Shown here in pieces: positions 1 to 6,582 of a stretch of DNA of 20,744 nucleotides. This stretch comes from a virus. The first letter of the stretch is position 1. The number at the start of each line of letters is the position of its first letter. The stretch covers positions 1 to 20,744 of the IMG/VR virus record IMGVR_UViG_3300025070_000299. One strand, given 5' to 3'. The translations under genes were made by a program, and so were the position numbers. The notes below the pieces were generated by a model, which did no database searches, was not told the origin of the DNA, and saw only the letters and a program-made list of their open reading frames with translations.

Positions 1-3000
1 TTTAGAGCAAGACAAACAAATGGTAGTGGTAATTTTAATGTTGGTTATTCTTGGGGTTATATATTAGATGAGGTTATTACAAGTAGTTTTGTAGATTATT
101 GTATATATTTTACTACCACTTCAAATGGTTGGGAAAACGCATTAACTTTTGGGGGTCTTACAATAGGAGATACTTTTGAAGTAGACAACATAGTAGTCCA
201 AGAAGTAGGGCAGAATTGGACAGTTGTTGGTTCAGATGCAAATAATTATGTTGTGCTTGATGGTTCTACTGCAAGATTAAAATTTTTAAATACAAGTCCT
301 GTAACTCAATTAATTGCACAAGGTCTTACACTAACTTCAGGTACAACTTATAAATTAATTGTAGATGTAGCAAGTGTAACAAGTGGTTCTATAAAAATAG
401 ATGTAGCAGGTATATCAGAAATTTTTGATACATCAGGTGTAACAACTAGAATAGTAACTCCTACATCAACCACATCTTCTGTGTCTTTTTATAGAGCAAG
501 TGCAGATGTAGATATAACATTAAATAGCGTAACATTACAAGAACTAAAACACCAAGCCACAAACTTATTAGTTAACTCTGGTGATTACCAAAGTGCAAAT
601 CCATTACTTACTTCTACTAAGAGTATGAACTTTGATGGTATAGATGATTATTTACAACTAAGCGAACCTATTAGCTACACTAATCATACAATATGTGGTT
701 GGGCATATTCAGGTGTTACTAACGCAAATAATATGATTTTTTCAGCATCTGATACTTCATCTGATGGTATTAGATTAGTTTATAGAAGTTCATCTAATTT
801 TAGATACGAAGTAAATGGTGTAAATATTGATACTGCTGCTGATACTAGAGAAGCAAATAGATGGTATTTTGTGTGTGGAACTTATGATGGTACAACTGCA
901 AGGTTGTATATTGATGGAGTAGAATTAGCTAATGCAACAACATCAGAAACAATATCTACAACAACAAACGCAAGAATAGGAAGTGTTTCTTATGCAGAAT
1001 CTGCCCTTTTTGATGGTAAAATAACAGAAGTAGGTGCTTATAACAGAGCATTAACATCATTAGAAGTAGCATCACTATATAATCAAGGTGTCCCAACTGA
1101 TTTACTTGTAAATAGAAACAATTATCAATCTGGAAATCCTGTATTATTTAACACTAAGCAAGTTAATTTTGATGGTGTTGATGATAAGTTAGTGGCTAAT
1201 TATGTAGGTGATTTTACAGGTTCTATATCTGCTTGGGTAAATAGAGATAGTAATAGTGGGTATCAATTTATAATTGATGCAAGGTCTAATTCAGGAACAG
1301 GTTGGATATATTTTGCAATTGGTTCTAATGTTTTAGCTTCTTCAGATGGAACTATATATGTTGATGGTATATTAGACAATTCAGCACCTACTGATGGTAA
1401 TTGGCATCACGTTGTAGTAACAGGTATTACTTTAGACATAACTGAATCAATAGTTTTTGGTTCTGGCAATGATACAACTGACCATTGTTTTGATGGTAAA
1501 ATGAGTCAAGTAGGTTTATGGAACACTACACTAACTGCTGATGAAGTATCTTCTTTATACAATCACGGATTACCTATTGACTTAATGACAGATCAAGCAG
1601 CTTATGAATCTTCATCTAACTTAGTAGGTTATTGGAGAATGGGTAGTGGAACTAATGATGGTTTTCCTGTAATATCAGATCAATTAAGTCCTAGCCTTGA
1701 TCATATATCTACTACTAATCTTGTAACTTATAGTGAAGATTTTACTCAATGGAGTAAAACAGGTACTACAGATGTCTCTCCAAATGATAATATTTCTCCT
1801 GATGGTACACAAAACGCAAGTACAGTAAGTGGATTAACAGGTAGTGGTAGTAACGATTTATATCTTATAACAGGAGGAAATCCTGCGAGTAAATCATACT
1901 CTTTTTCAGTTTATTTAAAAGGCTCAGGAACATTAAGATTGCAAATTTCAAATAATGTAAACCAAGGAATAGGTCTAAATGTTACACTAACAAGCGATTG
2001 GAAAAGACATATAGTTACAGGTACTTTTAATTCAACATCAGGTACTTTATCGGCTACACTTGATGACAATGGTGCAACCGCAACACAATACAATATATGG
2101 GGCGCACAACTAGAAGAACACCCAATAGCTACTCCATACGTAAAATCAAATGGTATTCCTGGGCAAAGAAAATCATCTACTACTAACACCTTAACATATA
2201 GTGAAGATTTTAATGAGTGGACTATAGATGGTAATTCAAGTATTACATCTAATGCAACAACATCTCCTACAGGAACTTCTAATGCTACAAAATTAATAGC
2301 AGGTTCAAGTAGTGGTAGACAAGCAATAAAATTAAACAATGCATCAGTAGGAGATTTAACAGTTAGTGTTTTTGCAAAAAAAGGAGAGTATTCAGTAATA
2401 CAATTAACAGATGCACGAAGTGGTTCTGTTTTTATTAATTTTGATTTAGAAAATGGCTCTTTAGGTTCTTCTAATGTTATGATTGGAAAAATTGAAAATT
2501 TAGGTAATGATTGGTATAGATGTTCGGCTACATATAATTCTGCTTTTGACATTATAGCTTTTAGAATATCTATTGCTGAAAGTTCTACATCTACAAGGTT
2601 GCAAACTTTTTCAGGTAATGATTCTGATGGTCTTTACATTTGGGGTGCACAGTTAGAACAACAAACACAAGCAACACCTTATATAAAAACAAATGGTTCA
2701 CCTGTTACAGTGGAGTTTTACAAAGAAAATAACTACGCTGAAATGGTTAACCTAGGTGGTGGTGATAACTTCGCAAGAGGTATTCAAAATGGTAGTCCTT
2801 ATGCTAATACATTACAATACCCAAATGATTTTAGTCAATATTCAACAGGTGGTAGTACTCCACCAACTTTAACAACAGGTCAATTAGCACCTGATGGAAC
2901 TTTAACTGCAACAAAAGTAAGTGGGGTTATTGGTAGTTCAAGTTTATATACAAGTGCAGAATCTTCTGTAACTGCTACTAGAAGTATATATGCAAGAACA

Positions 3001-4953
3001 GTAAGTGGTACAGGTACTGCAAGTTTAATGAGTTATCATTCAAACACAAATAACACTTTTACAATTACAGAAGAATGGCAAAGATTTGAATTAACAGGTT
3101 CTATTGCAACAGGTGGTGCAAATTTTTATGCTATAGATTTTAGAGATAATTCAACTACATTAAGTGAACTTATAATATGGGGCGCTAATTCTCAAGAACC
3201 AAACACAGGATTACAAGGATATTGGAAGATGGGAGATGGTACTAATGATGAGTACCCTATTATCTATGACCAAACAAATCCTACACTTAGTTCTGAACTT
3301 GTTACTAATGGAGATTTTGCAACTGATTCAGATTGGATTTATGGAGATGGTTGGAATATTGAAGATGGTTTTGCTAAATGTAACGGAACACAAACAGGTA
3401 ATTCTATTTTTTACCAAAATTTAGGAGATTTATCTAATAAGACAGTAAAATTTACTTTTACCATTAGTAACTTTGGTGGTGGGGAATTAGAAACATCTTT
3501 TTTTGGTGCATCAGGTACTACTGTGTTTGAAGTAACTGCAAATGGAGATTATACTTTTTATGTAAATGTTCATTCAGGACATAATGGAAATACAGGTTTT
3601 ACTGCAAATTCAAGTTTTATAGGTTATGTTGATAATGTATCAGTTAAAGAAGTACAAGGCAATCCTGCTTATATGACCTCTATGGTAGAGGGTAATATCA
3701 CTAACCAATATCCACTAACAAAGCTTAGAAATTATTACAGAATGGGTGATGGTATATTAGATTCTAAATTCCTTAGTTATCCAACAAATCCTAATACAGA
3801 CGCTCCTTACATATTCCAAGACCAAACAAGTCCTAATCTTGCTCATATTCCTACTACTAATCTTATAACATATTCAGAAGACATAACTTTATCTAATGGT
3901 TATTCAGTTAATAATGCTACAATTTCAAGTAATCAAGGCATAAGTCCTATTGGAGATAATAATGCTACTAAATTAACTGCAACTACAAATGACCCTTTTT
4001 TAAGCAATGTAGTTAATACTACTAATAAAACTTTTACTTTAAGTGTATATGCTAAAGGAGTTGGAAGTAGTGTTGGCAAAGACATTCAGTTTATTTTAGT
4101 AAGAGATAGTTATTTAGAAGCAAAAATATCAGATTCATTTGTTTTAACAGATGATTGGGTTAGATATGAAGCTACTTTAACTTTGACAGGAACACCATCA
4201 TCATTTGTTATTTTTAGGATAGATGCACCTAGTGTTGCAGTAGCAGGGGATGAAGTTTTAGTTTGGGGTTGTCAATTTGAAGAACAATCACAAGCTACTG
4301 CATATATAAAGTCAGATGGTGTAGCAGCAGTGAGAAAATCATCTACTACTAATTTAATAGAATATAGTGAAGATTTTAGTAATGCAAGTTGGCTTAAATT
4401 AAATTCAACAGTAGATCCTAACACAAGTGTTTCTCTTGATGGCACTTTAAATGCAGATGAATTTATACCAAACAATACAACAGCAAATATTTTTATTTAC
4501 AATGAAGCTACTTTTAACGCTTCTCATTATACTTTATCTTTTTTTATTAAATATAATGGTAGACAATACGTACAATTATTATTTGGAAGTAATGTATCTT
4601 TTGATTTTGCTAACTTTGATTTAATTAATCATACTGTTACATCAGGTAACGGAAATATAGAAGATTATGGAAATGATTGGTATAGAATATCTTTAACTTC
4701 AAATGTAAGTGCTGGAACATCTGAGGTTTATTTATGGTCTATTGATTCCGCTACATCTTCAAGGGCATCTGCATCAACAGGAAACGGAGCTAATGGTTAT
4801 TATGTTTACGGAGCGCAACTAGAAGAACAAACACAAGCAGAAACGTATGCACCAACAAAAGGTATACCTGTAACAATAGATTTATTCAAAGAAAATAATT
4901 ACGGACATACACAAGGAGGTGTAATACAAAAGGACGTACCTAGAAATTCATAA
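1..4953 (+). CDS. Giant modular tail fibre / adhesin with LamG and carbohydrate-binding-like modules (5' end outside window)
   Basis: The frame is open from base 1 to the TAA at 4951-4953, giving 1650 visible residues; a GTG at 253 is internal and no start is visible. The protein is a chain of beta-sandwich modules: a module cut by the left edge (1-210), a second of the same kind (about 211-552), two LamG/concanavalin-like domains (625-1089 and 1162-1569, each with an FDG-[IV]-DD opening and a SLYN-[QH]-G end), then six further modules. Most of these start with TYSEDF-like words and end with WGAQLEE...ATxYIK. One (3292-3654) starts with NGDF and ends with DNVSVKEV, as in CBM4/9-type folds. 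LamG and CBM-like modules bind glycans, so the protein probably recognises host surface polysaccharide; this role is inferred. There are no obvious membrane segments or catalytic motifs. It sits directly upstream of the packaging genes. It could instead be a decoration or appendage protein. Confidence 0.85.
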   Translation, partial: FRARQTNGSGNFNVGYSWGYILDEVITSSFVDYCIYFTTTSNGWENALTFGGLTIGDTFEVDNIVVQEVGQNWTVVGSDANNYVVLDGSTARLKFLNTSPVTQLIAQGLTLTSGTTYKLIVDVASVTSGSIKIDVAGISEIFDTSGVTTRIVTPTSTTSSVSFYRASADVDITLNSVTLQELKHQATNLLVNSGDYQSANPLLTSTKSMNFDGIDDYLQLSEPISYTNHTICGWAYSGVTNANNMIFSASDTSSDGIRLVYRSSSNFRYEVNGVNIDTAADTREANRWYFVCGTYDGTTARLYIDGVELANATTSETISTTTNARIGSVSYAESALFDGKITEVGAYNRALTSLEVASLYNQGVPTDLLVNRNNYQSGNPVLFNTKQVNFDGVDDKLVANYVGDFTGSISAWVNRDSNSGYQFIIDARSNSGTGWIYFAIGSNVLASSDGTIYVDGILDNSAPTDGNWHHVVVTGITLDITESIVFGSGNDTTDHCFDGKMSQVGLWNTTLTADEVSSLYNHGLPIDLMTDQAAYESSSNLVGYWRMGSGTNDGFPVISDQLSPSLDHISTTNLVTYSEDFTQWSKTGTTDVSPNDNISPDGTQNASTVSGLTGSGSNDLYLITGGNPASKSYSFSVYLKGSGTLRLQISNNVNQGIGLNVTLTSDWKRHIVTGTFNSTSGTLSATLDDNGATATQYNIWGAQLEEHPIATPYVKSNGIPGQRKSSTTNTLTYSEDFNEWTIDGNSSITSNATTSPTGTSNATKLIAGSSSGRQAIKLNNASVGDLTVSVFAKKGEYSVIQLTDARSGSVFINFDLENGSLGSSNVMIGKIENLGNDWYRCSATYNSAFDIIAFRISIAESSTSTRLQTFSGNDSDGLYIWGAQLEQQTQATPYIKTNGSPVTVEFYKENNYAEMVNLGGGDNFARGIQNGSPYANTLQYPNDFSQYSTGGSTPPTLTTGQLAPDGTLTATKVSGVIGSSSLYTSAESSVTATRSIYARTVSGTGTASLMSYHSNTNNTFTITEEWQRFELTGSIATGGANFYAIDFRDNSTTLSELIIWGANSQEPNTGLQGYWKMGDGTNDEYPIIYDQTNPTLSSELVTNGDFATDSDWIYGDGWNIEDGFAKCNGTQTGNSIFYQNLGDLSNKTVKFTFTISNFGGGELETSFFGASGTTVFEVTANGDYTFYVNVHSGHNGNTGFTANSSFIGYVDNVSVKEVQGNPAYMTSMVEGNITNQYPLTKLRNYYRMGDGILDSKFLSYPTNPNTDAPYIFQDQTSPNLAHIPTTNLITYSEDITLSNGYSVNNATISSNQGISPIGDNNATKLTATTNDPFLSNVVNTTNKTFTLSVYAKGVGSSVGKDIQFILVRDSYLEAKISDSFVLTDDWVRYEATLTLTGTPSSFVIFRIDAPSVAVAGDEVLVWGCQFEEQSQATAYIKSDGVAAVRKSSTTNLIEYSEDFSNASWLKLNSTVDPNTSVSLDGTLNADEFIPNNTTANIFIYNEATFNASHYTLSFFIKYNGRQYVQLLFGSNVSFDFANFDLINHTVTSGNGNIEDYGNDWYRISLTSNVSAGTSEVYLWSIDSATSSRASASTGNGANGYYVYGAQLEEQTQAETYAPTKGIPVTIDLFKENNYGHTQGGVIQKDVPRNS
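625..1089 (+). other. LamG-like domain 1 within the fibre gene
   Basis: This segment encodes a laminin-G/concanavalin-like lectin domain. It opens with MNFDGIDDYL, has a central RWYFVCGTYDGTTARLYIDG strand pair, and closes with NRALTSLEVASLYNQG. These are the usual landmarks of LamG_3-type domains. It is preceded by a linker at about 565-624 that recurs before the second LamG domain. Confidence 0.85.
1162..1569 (+). other. LamG-like domain 2 within the fibre gene
   Basis: This is a second, shorter and diverged LamG-like domain. It opens with VNFDGVDDKL, has NWHHVVVTG in the middle, and ends with TLTADEVSSLYNHG. It shares its opening, its end and its preceding linker with the first LamG domain, which suggests tandem duplication followed by divergence. 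Confidence 0.82.
1711..2154 (+). repeat. Fibre repeat module A (YSEDF...WGAQLEE type)
   Basis: This protein-level repeat begins TTNLVTYSEDF and ends IWGAQLEE...ATPYVKSNG. The pattern is common in phage tail proteins carrying jelly-roll carbohydrate-binding-like domains. Modules B, E and F share both ends; the interior is strongly diverged. Confidence 0.75.
2179..2697 (+). repeat. Fibre repeat module B (YSEDF...WGAQLEQ type)
   Basis: The module begins TTNTLTYSEDFNEW and ends YIWGAQLEQQTQATPYIKTNG. It contains GNDWYRCSATYN, matched by GNDWYRISLTSN in module F, so B and F look like the closest pair. The 20-base DNA word just before it is also found before F. Confidence 0.75.
2803..3201 (+). repeat. 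Fibre repeat module C (degenerate YPNDF...WGANSQEP type)
   Basis: The module begins ANTLQYPNDFSQY and ends IIWGANSQEP. The opening and the WGA strand align with the other modules, but the closing YIK segment is missing. It passes straight into a GYWKMGDG linker. It is the most diverged of the five modules of this type. Confidence 0.6.
3292..3654 (+). repeat. Fibre module D (NGDF...DNVSVKEV, CBM4/9-like)
   Basis: The module opens SELVTNGDFATDSDW, has WNIEDGFAKCNG, and ends GYVDNVSVKEV. This is the usual frame of phage-tail CBM4/9-like beta sandwiches. The two modules at the left edge of the window end in a similar way (VDNIVVQEV and LNSVTLQEL), so the gene carries at least three of this class. 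Confidence 0.65.
3853..4320 (+). repeat. Fibre repeat module E (YSED...WGCQFEE type)
   Basis: The module begins TTNLITYSEDI and ends VWGCQFEEQSQATAYIKSDG. It is the same module family as A, B and F, and is followed directly by the RKSSTTN junction that starts module F. Confidence 0.73.
4345..4863 (+). repeat. Fibre repeat module F (YSEDF...YGAQLEE type), C-terminal
   Basis: The module begins TTNLIEYSEDFSNASW and ends VYGAQLEEQTQAETYAPTKG. It is the last module of the protein and is followed by a short tail of about 30 residues containing FKENNYG. A similar FKENNY-like word (FYKENNYA) follows module B. Confidence 0.75.
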
Positions 4954-4971
4954 AATTAAAAATAAAAACAA

Positions 4972-5220
4972 ATGATATATACAACACCACTTACAAGTTT
5001 ATTAGAAGAGGTTGACGAAGAGGGAAACCCAGTAGTTGACTTTTCAAAAATAGTAGAAAACTCTGCAGCAACTGTTAGGCGTTCTTTAGATGGAACAAAG
5101 TTTATTGCTAAGTTTTACGGAGAAACTCCATCTTTCTTAGAAGGCTTAGATCAGTATACTCACGAAGAGATACTAGCAATAGTTAGAGGATCAGACTGGA
5201 CAGACAACTCTGATATTTAG
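4972..5220 (+). CDS. Small acidic protein of unknown function (82 aa)
   Basis: The start is ATG after an A-rich leader (AATTAAAAATAAAAACAA) 18 bases past the fibre stop, so it is probably cotranscribed with the fibre gene. The product is acidic and soluble, with no signal peptide or membrane segment. It has a Glu/Asp-rich N-terminal third, a central TVRRSLDGTKFIAKFYG strand-like stretch, and a C-terminal LDQYTHEEILAIVRG helix followed by SDWTDN. No family is recognised. Its place between a giant fibre and the packaging genes would fit a small virion or assembly accessory protein, but nothing in the sequence shows this. Confidence 0.75.
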   Translation: MIYTTPLTSLLEEVDEEGNPVVDFSKIVENSAATVRRSLDGTKFIAKFYGETPSFLEGLDQYTHEEILAIVRGSDWTDNSDI

Positions 5221-5273
5221 ACTATCGAGTAAACGTGTAATAATACTATTAACAAACAATTAAATTAAATAAA

Positions 5274-5558
5274 ATGGCAAAAAGTAAAATAGTGGATTTA
5301 AATCCAAAACCAGAAAAAATAACAACAGCACAACTTGAAAAAGTTCAAAAGGTTGTTAGTGATATTAACAGGGCTCAAATGGAAGTTGGTAGGTTAGAAA
5401 CTCAAAAGCATATACTACTTCACGACATCACCCAACTTCAAATGTTATTAAAAGAAGTGCAAGAAGAGTTAGAGAGAGAATATGGAACTGTAGATATTAG
5501 CATCGAAGATGGATCTATAAAATACCAAGACAATGAGCAAGCTGATAAGAAAGATTAG
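5274..5558 (+). CDS. Small coiled-coil protein (94 aa)
   Basis: The start is ATG preceded by TTAAATTAAATAAA, with no Shine-Dalgarno. After a charged N-terminal stretch (to about residue 16) the protein is a single predicted long helix to about residue 72 with heptad-like hydrophobic spacing (QLEKVQKVV, VGRLETQKHILLHDI, QLQMLLKEVQEELEREY). A short acidic tail ends in Lys/Asp residues. Prefoldin-like or other small coiled-coil proteins are common in marine phage late regions, but the function is unknown. Its 3' end overlaps the next gene by 26 bases, indicating translational coupling. Confidence 0.8.
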   Translation: MAKSKIVDLNPKPEKITTAQLEKVQKVVSDINRAQMEVGRLETQKHILLHDITQLQMLLKEVQEELEREYGTVDISIEDGSIKYQDNEQADKKD

Positions 5559-5754
5559 TATCGGTAAAGATTATAAAAATGACGCTATGCACTATGCTGT
5601 TGGACAAGATGTATATGGTGGTCATACTATATGTGATATTATAGAAGAAGACGATAAGTACAGCGTGTACATTAAAAAAGGTAATGATGTTTTGCCTTGG
5701 AAAGATTTTAATAAAAACATGGCTGTATCAGTCGAGTATAATTTACAGTATTAA
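5533..5754 (+). CDS. Conserved-looking hypothetical protein (73 aa)
   Basis: The ATG at 5533 lies inside the preceding gene; the next in-frame ATG would remove the KISIGKDYKNDAMHY segment, so the upstream start is preferred. The product is a small, probably beta-rich protein: IGKDYK, VGQDVYGGHTICDII, KYSVYIKKGNDVLPWKDF and a C-terminal VSVEYNLQY. There are no membrane segments or recognised catalytic motifs. Its stop overlaps the next start by one base (TAATG), so the two are likely translated together. Function unknown. Confidence 0.75.
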   Translation: MSKLIRKISIGKDYKNDAMHYAVGQDVYGGHTICDIIEEDDKYSVYIKKGNDVLPWKDFNKNMAVSVEYNLQY

Positions 5755-6362
5755 TGAAAAGTGTTTATGATTTCGTAGTTTCACCTATAAAATCAAGATA
5801 CAACAACACAAAAAAAATAGGTGATAAAGAACTAGTAGTTAATACTGAAATATTCAACCACCAGTTTGTAAGCAGGGAAGCTGTTGTAAAGTCTGTACCA
5901 TTAATAGGTGAGACAAACATAAAGGTTGGTGATAAGGTTATACTCCACCATAATGTGTTTAGAAGATGGCACAACATGCGTGGTGAGGAAAAGAATAGTA
6001 GAAGTTTTTTCGATGAAGAAACTTATTTCATATCTGAGGAGCAAATATTTCTATACAAATCAGAAGATACTGATTGGAGAGCTTCAAAAGGATATTGTTT
6101 TGTAAAACCAATAGTTTCTAAAAATAATTTAGACACTAATATTGAAGAACCTTTAATAGGTGTTTTAAAATACCTAGATGATGGTTTAGAAGCCACTGGT
6201 TTACAGAAAGACGATTTAGTAGGCTTTAGTCCAGATGATGAATATGAATTCGTTATAGATGGTCAAAGACTATATAGGGTTATGACACAATTTATTACAA
6301 TTAAATATGAATATCAAGGAAACGAAGAAGAATATAATCCAAGCTGGGCACAGGGCAGTTGA
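5754..6362 (+). CDS. Putative tandem GroES-like co-chaperonin (202 aa)
   Basis: The N-terminal half (about residues 1-103) reads like a GroES/Cpn10 barrel: FVVSPIKSR at the start, REAVVKSVP, then IKVGDKVILHHNVFRRW, and a closing YFISEEQIFLYK that parallels the 'vlimsEsDIlai' end of GroES. The second half (about 110-190) repeats the plan: CFVKPIVS, PLIGVLKYLDDG, LQKDDLVGFSPDDEYEF, then a closing LYRVMTQFITIKYE. Phage GroES substitutes such as T4 gp31 work with host GroEL to fold the capsid protein; a similar role here is inferred from the fold-like pattern and from the position next to the packaging and head genes. A clear GroEL-binding mobile loop is not obvious, though residues 25-38 could serve. 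It overlaps the upstream gene by one base and the downstream gene by 56 bases. Confidence 0.55.
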   Translation: MKSVYDFVVSPIKSRYNNTKKIGDKELVVNTEIFNHQFVSREAVVKSVPLIGETNIKVGDKVILHHNVFRRWHNMRGEEKNSRSFFDEETYFISEEQIFLYKSEDTDWRASKGYCFVKPIVSKNNLDTNIEEPLIGVLKYLDDGLEATGLQKDDLVGFSPDDEYEFVIDGQRLYRVMTQFITIKYEYQGNEEEYNPSWAQGS

Positions 6363-6582
6363 AGAACTGATTAAAGTCGCTAAAGAGGCTATTGTAGATT
6401 CTGACGATGACATATCAGCTGATAGATTGAAGAACGCTGCAGCTACAAAAAAACTAGCTATATTTGACGCATTTGAAATACTTAACAGAATACAAGAAGA
6501 AGAAAACTTGCTTGAGGGAAAAACACCTGAAGAGAAAAAGGAAAAAGTCTTTAAAGGATTCGCAGAGGGTAGATCTAAGTAA
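6307..6582 (+). CDS. Small helical protein, candidate small terminase subunit (91 aa)
   Basis: The ATG lies inside the end of the preceding gene, and the stop shares one base with the terminase start (TAATG). The product is almost entirely helical and charged: KKNIIQAGHRAVEELIKVAKEAI, then ADRLKNAAATKKLAIFDAFEILNRIQEEENL, then a basic KEKVFKGFAEGRSK end. The place directly before the large terminase, the size and the helical character fit a small terminase subunit that recognises DNA, but no helix-turn-helix can be assigned with certainty. The gene is well supported; the function is a positional guess. Confidence 0.6.
   Translation: MNIKETKKNIIQAGHRAVEELIKVAKEAIVDSDDDISADRLKNAAATKKLAIFDAFEILNRIQEEENLLEGKTPEEKKEKVFKGFAEGRSK

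Noticed and set aside
253-255. GTG as the start of the fibre gene
   Set aside because: The same frame is open back to base 1 and encodes module-like sequence (TFEVDNIVVQEV), so the true start is upstream of the window.
1911-2552. A 213-codon open frame on the minus strand inside the fibre
   Set aside because: It lies antisense to repeated fibre modules, has no plausible leader, and its Leu/Ser/Val-rich translation is an artefact of the coding strand.
1-4953. Diversity-generating retroelement target in the fibre
   Set aside because: No reverse transcriptase, template repeat or adenine-biased variable region is visible in the window; the modules differ throughout rather than at adenine positions.
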